A stretch of 64,000 bases of DNA from Streptomyces asoensis (GTDB taxonomy: Bacteria; Actinomycetota; Actinomycetes; Streptomycetales; Streptomycetaceae). Shown here one piece after another: positions 51,604 to 60,041 of the stretch. The translations under genes and the position numbers were made by a program. Where the stretch lies: assembly GCF_013085465.1 (NCBI RefSeq), contig NZ_CP049838.1, forward strand, positions 372,001-436,000, written 5' to 3'. The notes beneath the pieces are model-generated. The model was not told the origin of the DNA. It did no database searches and saw only the letters and a program-made list of their open reading frames with translations. How positions within the stretch are numbered: position 1 is the first letter of the stretch; each line of letters opens with the position of its first letter.

Positions 51604-52407
51604 GTGAATGACGTGAGCCACGACGCATACTGCTCCGAAATCAGCTCCCGGACCGACGAGTTGCGCGCTGCCGTGCGGTGCGCCGAGGCAGGCCCGGCAG
51701 GCACGCCCGTTCCCACCTGTCCCGGTTGGTCCCTCACACAGCTCGCCCGGCGCGTCGGCGGCACGCACCGCTGGGCGGCGCGGATCGTCCGGACCCGAGC
51801 CACCCTGCCGGTCCCCCACGACTTGGTCGACGACGTCTTCTCGCCCGGCCCGGAGACCCCCGCCGCTCTGGACGCCTGGCTCGCCAAAGGCGCCGCGGAG
51901 CTGACCGGCGCTCTGCTCGACGCCGGTCCCGACGCCCCGGTGTGGACGGTCGCCCCGAGCGGCACCGCGCGCTTCTGGGCCCGGCGGATGACCCACGAGA
52001 CGACCCTGCACGCCGCCGACGCCGCCTTCGTCACGGACGCGTTCTTCGCCGTACGCGAGGATCTGGCCCGGGACGCCCTGGACGAGTGGTTGGGCTTCGG
52101 GGCGCTGCCCCGGGTCCTGGCGGCCGCCGGGCCGGACGCCCCGCCGCTCACCGGCCCGGACCGCACGCTGCACCTGCACGCGACCGACGTCCGTCAGGCC
52201 GAGTGGCTGGTGGACCTCACGACTGAGCCGATCACCTGGCGCCACGCCCACGAGAAGGCAGCGGTGGCGGTACGCGCCCCGCTGACCGACCTCGTGCTGC
52301 TCCTGTACGGGCGCCGCACCCCCGCCGACCCGTCCGTCGAGGTGTACGGAGACACGGACCTGCTGACCCTGTGGCTGGAACGATCCGGCTTCTGGCTCCG
52401 CAAATAG
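51604..52407 (+). CDS. Mycothiol-dependent maleylpyruvate isomerase-family protein
   Basis: A 267-residue protein of the DinB-like MDMPI family. The N-terminal helical bundle has VPTCPGWSLTQLARRVGGTHRWAARIV, where the CPGW motif with the first His-containing helix is diagnostic. In active enzymes a metal is held by His, Glu and His; here HRWAAR, RRMTHETTLHAADAAF and the terminal domain (RAPLTDLVLLLYGRRTP) follow. Starts with GTG 51604; TACGGT 7 bp before suggests a leaderless transcript, while a GTG at 51556 is possible. It ends 24 bp from a convergent membrane gene. Exact substrate is unknown. Confidence 0.85.
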   Translation: MNDVSHDAYCSEISSRTDELRAAVRCAEAGPAGTPVPTCPGWSLTQLARRVGGTHRWAARIVRTRATLPVPHDLVDDVFSPGPETPAALDAWLAKGAAELTGALLDAGPDAPVWTVAPSGTARFWARRMTHETTLHAADAAFVTDAFFAVREDLARDALDEWLGFGALPRVLAAAGPDAPPLTGPDRTLHLHATDVRQAEWLVDLTTEPITWRHAHEKAAVAVRAPLTDLVLLLYGRRTPADPSVEVYGDTDLLTLWLERSGFWLRK

Positions 52408-52422
52408 GCGCCCCTACTTCTC

Positions 52423-52448
52423 CGGCTTACTTCACCGGCTTACTTCAC
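52423..52448 (+). repeat. 13-bp tandem duplication at a stop codon
   Basis: CGGCTTACTTCAC occurs at 52423-52435 and again at 52436-52448. On the minus strand this places the stop codon of the membrane-protein gene (52432-52434) in the second copy read. Since 13 is not a multiple of three, the duplication shifts the frame and fixes the C-terminus. Confidence 0.85.
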
Positions 52449-53571
52449 TGGGTGACTCGCCGGTGTCGCGTCCCCCGGCCAGCCGCAGTGTCACCAGGGC
52501 CGCCAGTCCTGCCAACACGCCGAAGGTGAGAGCGGCCGGGACGCCGTTGCCGAGTTTTGAGAACAGGTACACGGGCCCCCACACATCGACAGTGTCGTCG
52601 ATCGCCATGTGCAGCACCTGACTCGCCAGCAGTCCCCACACCGTTGCGCAGACCGCGCCCACCGTCATCGCCGGCACCGTGGTCCGGGTCAGCAGGCCGG
52701 GCAGCAGCCGCAGCGCCCACCACACCACTGCCAGCATGAGCACGTCGACGGCGCGGTACAGCAGCCAGTCGCCGAGCGGCCCGGTTGCCGGGCCCGTCCA
52801 CGCGCCGAGCAGCAGCCACTGTCGCAGCAGGTCGCCGGGCTCGGACAGCAGGCCTGCGCCGCCGAACGAAGTCTGGATCCAGGCCGCCACCGACTGGTAC
52901 GAAAGGATCACCACCGACAGCGCGACCACCGCGGTCCCGACGCTCGCGGCCAGGCGGGCGGCGCGCGGCGGCACACTATGCCGGGGCTGCGGCTCCGCGC
53001 CCTTGGCGGTGAGATGCGCGACAAGCACCGTGGCCAGGGCGGTCAGCAGCCCCGCGAACACCGCGACCGGTCCGCTCGACGCGCTCACGCTCGCCAGCTG
53101 TGGCAGTACGCGGTAGCTACCGTGGCCCCGGGATGCGATCAGCCACGGCGCGGAGACCGTCACGGCCAGCGTTGCGGCCACGGGGCCCCAGGCCCACAGC
53201 GCGAGCAGCGTGGCCGGCGTACGACCCTGCGTCGGCGGAATCCTGTGGACCAGCAGCAGCGCGCCCGCCAGGAAGAACACGAAGACCGACACGAACCTGA
53301 TCTGCATGGCGGTGCTGTACAGATCGGCGTACTGGGTGCCTCCGGTCAAGGCCGTGTCCCCGCCCGCGGCGCCGTCAGACAGCGACCCCGTCGGCGGGTC
53401 GTACGACCAGGGCGCGAGCCATCGCCGGAGTTCACTCACGGACTGGATGTCGAACACGCTGGTGGTGCCGCGCAGTTGTAGCGCCTGCTCGCTCGCCCCC
53501 GCCCACCACAGCAACAGCGTGATCAGCAGGCCGCCGACCAGTGCCGGTATCACCGCGCGCCGATATGTCAT
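52432..53571 (-). CDS. Multi-spanning membrane protein of unknown function
   Basis: A 379-residue protein with about eight membrane helices. An N-terminal helix (VIPALVGGLLITLLLWWAGA) is followed by a 70-residue outer loop, then FVSVFVFFLAGALLLVHR, LLALWAWGPVAATLAVTVSA, VAVFAGLLTALATVLVAHLT, AVVALSVVILSYQSVAAWIQ, DVLMLAVVWWALRLLPGLLT and the final AALTFGVLAGLAALVTLRLA. No transporter motif is seen. GAAGG precedes ATG 53571. The stop codon lies in a 13-bp tandem duplication, so the C-terminus may have changed recently. It ends convergent with the MDMPI-like gene. Confidence 0.75.
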   Translation of the reverse strand: MTYRRAVIPALVGGLLITLLLWWAGASEQALQLRGTTSVFDIQSVSELRRWLAPWSYDPPTGSLSDGAAGGDTALTGGTQYADLYSTAMQIRFVSVFVFFLAGALLLVHRIPPTQGRTPATLLALWAWGPVAATLAVTVSAPWLIASRGHGSYRVLPQLASVSASSGPVAVFAGLLTALATVLVAHLTAKGAEPQPRHSVPPRAARLAASVGTAVVALSVVILSYQSVAAWIQTSFGGAGLLSEPGDLLRQWLLLGAWTGPATGPLGDWLLYRAVDVLMLAVVWWALRLLPGLLTRTTVPAMTVGAVCATVWGLLASQVLHMAIDDTVDVWGPVYLFSKLGNGVPAALTFGVLAGLAALVTLRLAGGRDTGESPSEVSR

Positions 53572-53936
53572 GGTGCCTTCCCCCGTCTTGATCCTGAATC
53601 AGTGAATGTCGATCAGCCGAAGAGTAGGGGGTGATGATCGGTTGCGGCATGTGCCCCCTCTCGCCGGTCACGCGGTAGACGACGGTGGCGTGGTCGGGGT
53701 CCGTGACGGCCGTGACCGCCTGCTCGAAGTCACCGGCGACGCCGAGTCCGCCCCCCTCTCTCAAGACGTCGCCAACCCGATGGCACGACCCCCTGTCCGG
53801 CCGGTACGGCCCGTGTGTCGCTCAGCTCTCATAATTCTCGTGCGGCCGCCTGCGGCACCTCATACGATCCCCTCGCCGCTCGTACACCAGTGCGCATCAG
53901 GGCACGGGATGCGGGCGCCGGAACCGGAGGGACCAC
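53572..53936. other. Intergenic region with one unexplained coding-like stretch
   Basis: Between two divergent genes. On the minus strand about 53600-53764 reads GVAGDFEQAVTAVTDPDHAT and VVYRVTGERGHMPQPIITPY, which looks like real protein but has no start with a binding site and no family I can name. It may be a remnant. I see no other feature besides the ribosome binding site GGAGG at its right end. Confidence 0.35.
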
Positions 53937-55331
53937 TTGACCATGTCTTTCGGCACGCGATCGCGTGCCGTTCTCGTGTTTCTGGGAACACTCGGCCTGG
54001 CACTGGCCGCCGCGTCGCCCTCGATCGCGGCGGACAGGACGCCTACCGTGCCCACTGACCTGTTCAACGGACGCCAGAGCTGCTCGACCGACGCGGACCG
54101 ACCCACGTACCTGTGGGCCGGCACCGGTCTCGGCGTCGAGGGCATCCCGGGGACCACCGACACCACCGACAACTCCCTGGTCACCGCGCAGTACCGGGTC
54201 TGGCCGGTCGTCGATCCGAACAGCATCACCACCGCCACCCGTCCTCACGCGCTCCCCGGCATCGAGGCCCCCGCCACTCTGTCGGCTGCCGCGCTCACCG
54301 ACGGCCAGACCTACGCGTGGCAGGCACAGACGGTGGCCGACGGCACGGCCTCGGACTGGTCGGCCGCCTGCTACGTCACGATCGACAACACCCGTCCGGC
54401 GACCACGCCCACCTTCTCCTCAGCGAACTACCAGCAGGACGTGCCCAACCCGGGTGGCGCTCCGGCCAAGTTCACGCTGAGCGCCGACGGCGACGACGAT
54501 GTCACCGGATTCGAGTACGCCTGGCTGCTGCCCCTCCCGATCGTCGACATCGCCAACATCGGCGATCACGGCATTCCGCAGTTCGTGGACCCGTACTCGA
54601 AACCCACAAGCTTCATGCGCGCCGACGCCCCCGGCGGTTCGGCGACGGTCAGCCTGGTCCCGCCGAGCGGCTCCGGTCCGAAGACCCTGTGGGTGCGAAG
54701 CCTGGACCGGGCCTTCAACGGGTCGGAGATCACCAGCTACATGTTCTTCGTCAGCCCCACGGTGCCCAGCGTCACCCCAGCCGTCTCGTCGCCCGAGTTC
54801 GGCGAGCCGACCGAGTTCACGCTCCGGCCCGCCCCTGGACTCCAGTCGACGAACCCGGTCGTCAGCTACTCCGTTCGGACCATCGGCGGTCAGATCTACG
54901 GCAAGCCGGTCGAGGTCGCGGCGGATACGGACGGTACGGCGAAGGTGACGGTCGTCCTGGACGGCATCTACGGCGAGGCTCTTGAGGTGACCGGCAAGAG
55001 CGGAGACGGATGGGTCTCCGATACGGGCCGGTGGAGCAGTACCTACGACACCACTCCCACGGTCGTGTCGGACATCTACCCCGAGAACGGTTCGGGTGGC
55101 GGAGTGGGAGTCCCGGGCTCCTTCACGTTCACGCCGAAGGTGAAGGACGTCGTCAGCTACACGTATTCCGTCAACGGGGACCCCGAGGCCACCGTCACCG
55201 CGGGCGACGACCACTCCGCGACCATCGACTGGACCCCCGCCTCCGACGGCTTCTACGACCTCCAGGTCTACGCGACAACCAGCTCGGGCGTGCAACTGGC
55301 GCCCTACGACTACTACTTCACCGTGAACTGA
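53937..55331 (+). CDS. Large secreted protein with Ig-like repeats
   Basis: A 464-residue extracellular protein. Signal peptide: MSFGTRSRAVLVFLGTLGLA with an ASPSIAA cleavage site. The mature part is Thr/Ser/Pro/Gly-rich and shows several beta-sandwich-like repeats with DGQTYAWQAQTVADGTASDW, TLWVRSLDRAFNGSEITSYM and TIDWTPASDGFYDLQVYATT, each like a fibronectin III or Ig-like fold. Such proteins often decorate the cell surface. Start is taken as TTG 53937, six bases after GGAGG; ATG 53943 is two codons on. Two lone cysteines lie in RQSCSTDAD and SAACYVTIDN. Function unknown. A strong hairpin follows. Confidence 0.78.
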   Translation: MTMSFGTRSRAVLVFLGTLGLALAAASPSIAADRTPTVPTDLFNGRQSCSTDADRPTYLWAGTGLGVEGIPGTTDTTDNSLVTAQYRVWPVVDPNSITTATRPHALPGIEAPATLSAAALTDGQTYAWQAQTVADGTASDWSAACYVTIDNTRPATTPTFSSANYQQDVPNPGGAPAKFTLSADGDDDVTGFEYAWLLPLPIVDIANIGDHGIPQFVDPYSKPTSFMRADAPGGSATVSLVPPSGSGPKTLWVRSLDRAFNGSEITSYMFFVSPTVPSVTPAVSSPEFGEPTEFTLRPAPGLQSTNPVVSYSVRTIGGQIYGKPVEVAADTDGTAKVTVVLDGIYGEALEVTGKSGDGWVSDTGRWSSTYDTTPTVVSDIYPENGSGGGVGVPGSFTFTPKVKDVVSYTYSVNGDPEATVTAGDDHSATIDWTPASDGFYDLQVYATTSSGVQLAPYDYYFTVN

Positions 55332-55382
55332 AACGGTGAGCCGTTGGCAGTGGGGCAGTGCAGCTGCCGCGGCTGAACGGCG

Positions 55383-55416
55383 GGCGGCCCGCACCCATCG
55401 GGGGGTGCGGGCCGCC
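55383..55416. terminator. Bidirectional 14-bp stem terminator
   Basis: GGCGGCCCGCACCC (55383-55396) and GGGTGCGGGCCGCC (55403-55416) pair perfectly around ATCGGG. It lies between the convergent secreted-protein gene (ends 55331) and PRC-barrel gene (ends 55421). Confidence 0.88.
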
Positions 55417-55420
55417 TCCG

Positions 55421-55768
55421 TCAGTGGCCGGATCCGTGTCGGCCGCCCAGTTGGTCGCGGTGGCGCGGATCGCCCAGGAACGTGTCCGCGTCGAAGACGG
55501 GTGCCGACTTGGCCTGCGCCTTCGTCCGGGACAGCTGCACGATGCGGGCGTCGTGGTCGATGCCCAGGACCTCGCCCGACGGGATCACCACGTCCTTGCC
55601 GAGTACCCACAGGCCGGTGTGCACCACCAGGAAGCGCGGGCCGAGGTCCCTGGAGTACTTGCTGACCTTGCCGACGTGACCGTCCGTGGCGTCGACCTGG
55701 TATCCGGTCAGGTCGTCGTCCGGGGTGTGGCCGGCGGTCGGCACGTGGTGTGCGCGGTATTGGCTCAC
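55421..55768 (-). CDS. PRC-barrel domain protein
   Basis: A 115-residue protein. The beta-barrel starts LTGYQVDATDGHVGKVSKYS and contains RFLVVHTGLWVLGKDVVIPSGEVLGIDHDARIV, typical of the PRC-barrel fold named after photosynthetic reaction centre subunit H; the bacterial members bind other proteins or RNA and are often stress-linked in actinomycetes. GTG 55768 follows GGGAGGAC. Its start is only 88 bp from the left end of the insertion sequence, so its promoter region may have been altered by the insertion. Confidence 0.85.
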   Translation of the reverse strand: MSQYRAHHVPTAGHTPDDDLTGYQVDATDGHVGKVSKYSRDLGPRFLVVHTGLWVLGKDVVIPSGEVLGIDHDARIVQLSRTKAQAKSAPVFDADTFLGDPRHRDQLGGRHGSGH

Positions 55769-55855
55769 GATGTCCTCCCTCTCGTCCTGCTCCTGCTAGT
55801 GCCCGCTCAGGCGCGTGGCAGACGTGCGGGAAACATCACGGCGCACGTCGCAGGG

Positions 55856-55876
55856 CTAGGTCGTGTCCGCAAAGTC
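55856..55876 (+). repeat. IS terminal inverted repeat, left
   Basis: CTAGGTCGTGTCCGCAAAGTC; the reverse complement matches 56728-56748 with a single mismatch. Confidence 0.88.
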
Positions 55877-56707
55877 AGGGGAGCCAGAGTCGTAGGCAGG
55901 CGAGGGTGACCAGGGCCTGGTAGTGGCGGGCGCGTTTGTCGTAGCGGGTGGCCAGGGCTTTGTTGTGCTTGAGCCTGTTGAAGCAGCGTTCGACGACGTT
56001 GCGCCGGCGGTAGGCCGCGCGGTTGAGCCGGCACCGGCTCTCGCCTCGCCGGATACGGCCGTTGATCTGGTCGATCCGCTCGGGGATGGCGGCCTTGATG
56101 CCTCGTCGGCGGAGATAGGTGCGGATCTTCGTGGACGAGTAGCCCTTGTCGGCGGCCACCAGTTCCGGCCGGGTGCGAGGACGGCCCGGCCCGCACCGCT
56201 CGATGCGGATGCGGGCCATGACCTGCTCGAACTGGGTGCAGTCGTTGACGTTGCCAGCGGTGAGGGTGAAGGCCAGGGGTCGTCCCCGGCCGTCGCAGGC
56301 GAGGTGGATCTTCGTGGTCAGTCCGCCGCGGGACCGGCCGATCGCCTCGCCCGGCCAGGGCCCCCTTTTCGGGCCCCGGCGGCATGCTGGTGGGCCCGCA
56401 CGGTCGTGGAGTCGATGCATACGATCGACCAGTCGACGGCTCCCACGGCGTCGGAGTGCTGTTGGACGTGGGCGAGCAGGCGGTCCCAGGTGCCGTCCGC
56501 CGACCAGCGGCGAAAGCGTTCGTAGACGGTCTTCCACGGCCCATAGCGCTCGGGCAGATCCCGCCAGGCCGCGCCGGTGGACAGCTTCCACCAGATCCCG
56601 TTCACCACTTGGCGGCGGTCCCGCACCGGCCGGCCCATCCGGGGAGGGGCCAGCAACGGTTCGATCACCGCCCACGACTCATCGCTCAGCTCATGACGAC
56701 GCACCAT
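55875..56707 (-). CDS. IS5-family transposase, -1 frameshift fusion
   Basis: A DDE transposase in two frames. The first part (ATG 56707) contains MVRRHELSDESWAVIEPLLA, the HTH-like IWWKLSTGAAWRDLPERYGP and the first catalytic Asp in VCIDSTTVRAHQHAAG. At AAAAGGGGG (complement of 56361-56369) a -1 slip joins it to GRSRGGLTTKIHLACDGRGR, the second Asp in LVAADKGYSSTK and the final Glu in RRNVVERCFNRLKHNK. The joined product would be about 277 residues, the size of IS5/IS427-group transposases, whose synthesis by frameshifting is well known. Without slippage the first frame ends at 56318. No disabling mutation is seen. Confidence 0.9.
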
Positions 56708-56727
56708 GAACCGACCAACGAGCAAGC

Positions 56728-56748
56728 GACTTTGCGGACACGCCCTAG
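56728..56748 (+). repeat. IS terminal inverted repeat, right
   Basis: Ends with CTAG; the stop codon TAG of the M19-like gene (56745-56747, minus strand) lies within it. One mismatch to the left end. Confidence 0.88.
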
Positions 56749-57812
56749 GCCGTCCACACCCGTTCCGCGTAGTCGACGAAGTTGCGCCCCATGATCTTCT
56801 CGATGCGGTCGGCGGTGTAGCCGCGCTGTTCCAGCAGCCGTATCAGTTCGCGGAACTGGTCCACGCCCCGCAGGTCGATCACGAACGGGTAGGTGTCCGC
56901 CCGTTCGCCGGCCGCGGAGACCCCGGCCTCCTGGCGCTGCGCCACGTGCTCGGCCAGCCGGGCCCGGTAGGCGTCGAGGTCGTCGATCGCGGTGACGGAG
57001 CCGTCGGTGCCGATACCGACGTGATCCTCGCCGCAGACGTCCACGGCGTGCGCGATGTGCTCGACCACGTCGGTGGCGCGCGCGTGCCCGGTGGGGCTGA
57101 GGAACGGCATGAAGTAGATACCGACGAAGCCGCCGCGGGAGGCCACCAGGCGCAGTTCCTCGTCGGTCTTGTTGCGGGGCAGGTCGGTCAGCGCGCGGCA
57201 CCCGGTGTGGTTGATCGACACGGGGACGCGGGAGTGCGTGGCGGCGTCCAGACAGGTCCGCTCGCCGCTGTGCGACAGGTCGACCATGAGGTGGTGGTCG
57301 TTGAGGGCGTCGACCACCTCGCGTCCGAACGCGGTCAGCCCCGTGCCGGACGGTGCCATCGAGCCGCCGCCGAGGCGGTTGGCCTGGTTGTAGGTCAACT
57401 GGACCACGCGCACGCCGCGTTCGGCGAAGGTGGCGACCCGGCCGGCGTCGTCCCCGACGGCCACCGCGTTCTGGAAGCCGTAGATGACGCCGACCCGTCC
57501 GTCGCGGGCGGCCGTGCGGATGTCCGCGACGGTGGTGACCTTCAGCAGGTCGTCCGGGTGACGGTCGATGATGCCGTCCCAGATGTCGATCTCGTGCAGG
57601 GTGTGCTCGTAGGGCGGCAGGTCACCCATCACATAGCCCAGGGTGACGTTGACGGCGGTCAGGCCGGAGGCTTGCGCGTCGGCCAGCGTCCGGGCGTCGA
57701 CGGTGTACTGCTCGCCGGTCGGGTTGAGGTCTCCCGCCGCCTCCATCGACTGCGGGGCGTTGGGGTTGTCGAGCTGTCCCAGCGCGTTGATGATCAGGGG
57801 CGTGCCGGTCAA
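56745..57812 (-). CDS. Peptidase M19 (dipeptidase)-like protein with altered metal site
   Basis: A 355-residue TIM-barrel protein of the membrane dipeptidase family. DLSHSGERTCLDAATHSRVP and SINHTGCRALTDLPRNKTDE carry the conserved His residues, HVGIGTDGSV the later Asp, and YTADRIEKIMGRNFVDYAERVW the usual C-terminus. But it starts LIINALGQLDNPNAPQ with no His-x-Asp, and the bridging Glu position reads VIYGFQNAVAV, so the first metal site is lost or different; this looks like a subfamily trait. Start TTG 57812 overlaps the amidohydrolase stop (TTGA), so the two are coupled. The TAG stop lies in the end of the insertion sequence. Confidence 0.85.
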   Translation of the reverse strand: MTGTPLIINALGQLDNPNAPQSMEAAGDLNPTGEQYTVDARTLADAQASGLTAVNVTLGYVMGDLPPYEHTLHEIDIWDGIIDRHPDDLLKVTTVADIRTAARDGRVGVIYGFQNAVAVGDDAGRVATFAERGVRVVQLTYNQANRLGGGSMAPSGTGLTAFGREVVDALNDHHLMVDLSHSGERTCLDAATHSRVPVSINHTGCRALTDLPRNKTDEELRLVASRGGFVGIYFMPFLSPTGHARATDVVEHIAHAVDVCGEDHVGIGTDGSVTAIDDLDAYRARLAEHVAQRQEAGVSAAGERADTYPFVIDLRGVDQFRELIRLLEQRGYTADRIEKIMGRNFVDYAERVWTA

Positions 57813-59143
57813 CGGGTCTCCCGGGATGGGGTGGTGGCGTAAGCGGCGCGCGGGAAGCGGCGGCCCCGCTTGACGGTGAGTGTGATGGTGCGCAGGTGGT
57901 CGATGTCGGCCAGCGGGTCTCGCGCGAAGACCGCGAAGTCGGCCAGTTTGCCCGGCTCGACGCTGCCCGTCAGGTGTGCGGTGCCGGCGCTGCGGGCGCC
58001 GACGAGTGTCGCGGAACGGAGCACGTCCGGGGCCGGGATGCCGCACCGCTTCACCAGGAAGGCGAGTTCCTCGTGCAGGGCGGGGAACGGCTCGCCGGGA
58101 GCGGTCTCGTAGTCGGTGCCGGTGGCCAGCGCCACGCCGGCCCGGTGCGCCTGCGCCGTGAGCGCGATGGCCAACTCGGTCTGGCGGCGGGCGCGTTCGA
58201 CGCTTTCCGGGTCGTCGCCGGCGAGCTCCGCGCTCGCCCACATGCCGGCGGTCGCGTCCAGGACGACGTCCTGTTCCCGCATCCGGGCGAAGAGCGCGTC
58301 GAGCCGCGCGTCCTCGCCGGTGACCAGATTCTCGTGATCGACGGCCGGCTTGTCCTTGTAGCTGGTCAGCGGCTCCTTGGCGGCCTCGTGGGCCAGCAGG
58401 GTCACATGCGAGACGGTGTCCACGCCGGCCGCGACGACCTCGCCGGGCGTGGCGGGGAACACGGCCGCGTGCGCCCACACCGGGATGCCCTGCCGGTGCG
58501 CTTCGGCGGTGACGGCGGCGACGAGGCCCGCCTCCAGGTCGGCGTAGACCTTGATGGCCGACGCGTAGGTGCCGCGAGCCAGGGCCACTGCCAGGGGGAG
58601 GTCGGTCGTGTCGGTGACGGCCTGCATCCAGGGCACGTGTCCGGGGACGGCGCCCCGGGTCACCTGGTGGGTGCGGGGGTCGTCGAAGAAGCCCGGGCCG
58701 GCCATGAGGGCCGCGTAGTGGATGTCCGGGGCGGCGATCTCGCCCACCAGCGCGGCCCGCGCGAGGTCCCCGACCTGACGCAGGTCGTCCGCCATGTCCC
58801 GCACGGCCGTGACGCCGCTGTGGACGAGGCGGCGCAGGATCGCTTCGGCGGCCGGGCGATCGGGCGGAGTGGCGAGGTGCTGGTGCGCGTCGATCAGTCC
58901 GGGCGTGACGAAGTGACCGGTGAGGTCGACGACTTCGGCGCCGTCGGCGAGGGCGGCCGCCACGTCCGTCTCGTCCGCGACGGACCGGATCACGGAGCCG
59001 TCCACGACGAGCGACACGGCGGGCCGGGGCGCGCTGCCGGTCCCGTCGAACAGCGTGAAGCCGCGGTAGACCACCAACTCGCCGGCCTCGGGCGGCGCGA
59101 AGGGGGTCGCCGCCCCGGAACTCTCGTTCGTCAAGGTCACCAC
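57809..59143 (-). CDS. Amidohydrolase (imidazolonepropionase/prolidase-like)
   Basis: A 444-residue metal-dependent hydrolase of the amidohydrolase superfamily. HxH is in FVTPGLIDAHQHLATPPD, the carboxylatable Lys in TYASAIKVYADLEAG, the metal His residues in IPVWAHAAVFPA and DTVSHVTLLAHE, and the catalytic Asp in ALATGTDYETAPG. The small beta domain is at both ends (ELVVYRGFTLFDGTGSAPRP; GSVEPGKLADFAVFARDPLA). Members cut dipeptides with proline, organophosphates or cyclic imides. Start GTG 59143, followed on the same transcript by the coupled M19-like gene. The inverted repeat 59152-59170 lies 9 bp upstream. It likely hydrolyses the compound carried by the nearby symporter. Confidence 0.9.
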   Translation of the reverse strand: MVTLTNESSGAATPFAPPEAGELVVYRGFTLFDGTGSAPRPAVSLVVDGSVIRSVADETDVAAALADGAEVVDLTGHFVTPGLIDAHQHLATPPDRPAAEAILRRLVHSGVTAVRDMADDLRQVGDLARAALVGEIAAPDIHYAALMAGPGFFDDPRTHQVTRGAVPGHVPWMQAVTDTTDLPLAVALARGTYASAIKVYADLEAGLVAAVTAEAHRQGIPVWAHAAVFPATPGEVVAAGVDTVSHVTLLAHEAAKEPLTSYKDKPAVDHENLVTGEDARLDALFARMREQDVVLDATAGMWASAELAGDDPESVERARRQTELAIALTAQAHRAGVALATGTDYETAPGEPFPALHEELAFLVKRCGIPAPDVLRSATLVGARSAGTAHLTGSVEPGKLADFAVFARDPLADIDHLRTITLTVKRGRRFPRAAYATTPSRETR

Positions 59144-59151
59144 TCTCGATC

Positions 59152-59170
59152 TGTTACGCTCTACGTAACA
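59152..59170. promoter_or_regulatory. IclR-type operator, TGTTACG-N5-CGTAACA
   Basis: TGTTACG (59152-59158) and CGTAACA (59164-59170) are exact inverted copies. It sits right before the amidohydrolase start and about 100 bp before the IclR gene, so it can govern both divergent units. Confidence 0.8.
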
Positions 59171-59270
59171 ACTCTCTCGCTGCTCGAAACAACCGGTACC
59201 CTACCCCCGAATCCCGGCGTCGGACACGCCTCGCCGGGACGGTCTGTCCGGTCATCCGGGAAGGGTTTCG

Positions 59271-60041
59271 ATGCCGCAAGCGAAGCAAGCAACGCGAACG
59301 GCCGTGGACAAGGCGCTGGATCTCGTCGAGGCCGTCGCCCGGGCCCCCCGGCCGCCCCGGCTCACCGACCTCGCCGACGAGGTCGGGCTGCACCGGGCCA
59401 CCGCCTACCGCGTCCTCGTGGACCTGGTCCGCCGCGGCTGGGTCCTGCGCGTCGACGACCGTTATCTGCCGGGCACCGCCGTCCTGCGCCTGTCGGCCCG
59501 GGCGGCGCACAACTCGCTGACCTCGCTGGCCCGCCCGGTGCTGGAGGACCTCTCCGCGCGCACCGGCATGATGGTCAACCTCCAGGTCCTCGAGAACGAC
59601 GGCTCCCGGGTGGTGGACGTGATCCGCCCGGACCGGCTGGCGATGATCAGCACGCTCCGGGACGAGGCGCTGCCCGTCCACCGGTTCGCCGGGCCCCTCG
59701 CCCTGGTGGCCGCCCTGCCCCCGGAGGCACGCGGCCCCTACCTCGACGTGGCGCGCAAGGCCGGACACCCCCTGGACGGCGAGGCGGGTCTGCTCGCCGA
59801 CCTCGAGCGGACCGAGGCCGACGGGTTCGCCGTCGAGCACGGCCGCAACGAGCAGTTCGTCGCCTCGCTGAGCCGCGCCGTCGTACCGGTCCCCGGAACT
59901 CCGGTGTGCGCCGTCACCGTGGTCGGCCCGGACGCCGAGATCGACGAAGCCCGCATGCGCCGACTGCGGGAGGAACTGGCCTCGGCGGTGGACACCCTCT
60001 GCGGCCTGCTGTCCGGCCCGGGCACGGCGAGCGGCGCGTGA
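59271..60041 (+). CDS. IclR-family transcriptional regulator
   Basis: A 256-residue regulator. The winged HTH is ALDLVEAVARAPRPPRLTDLADEVGLHRATAYRVLVDLVRRG; the IclR effector domain starts LARPVLEDLSARTGMMVNLQ and has the ligand-facing segment PVHRFAGPLALVAALPPEAR and FVASLSRAVVPVPGTPVCAV. ATG 59271 follows GGAAGGG. It overlaps the ornithine cyclodeaminase-like gene by 4 bp and is divergent from the amidohydrolase, so it is the clear local regulator; TGTTACG-N5-CGTAACA is its probable site. The inducer is likely the substrate or product of the pathway. Confidence 0.92.
   Translation: MPQAKQATRTAVDKALDLVEAVARAPRPPRLTDLADEVGLHRATAYRVLVDLVRRGWVLRVDDRYLPGTAVLRLSARAAHNSLTSLARPVLEDLSARTGMMVNLQVLENDGSRVVDVIRPDRLAMISTLRDEALPVHRFAGPLALVAALPPEARGPYLDVARKAGHPLDGEAGLLADLERTEADGFAVEHGRNEQFVASLSRAVVPVPGTPVCAVTVVGPDAEIDEARMRRLREELASAVDTLCGLLSGPGTASGA

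Larger units (their letters stand above)
55856..56748. mobile_element. IS5-family insertion sequence, complete, 21-bp inverted ends
   Basis: An 893-bp element. The ends are a 21-bp inverted repeat, 55856-55876 and 56728-56748, matching at 20 of 21 positions (TGTCCGCAAAGTC inward). Each outer end contains CTAG, consistent with a YTAR-type or TA target duplication used by the IS5/IS427 groups; if so the element proper starts after CTAG on each side. It holds one transposase made from two frames. Its right end lies in the stop codon of the M19-like gene, so both insertion and stop share CTAG. It looks intact and potentially active. Confidence 0.9.
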
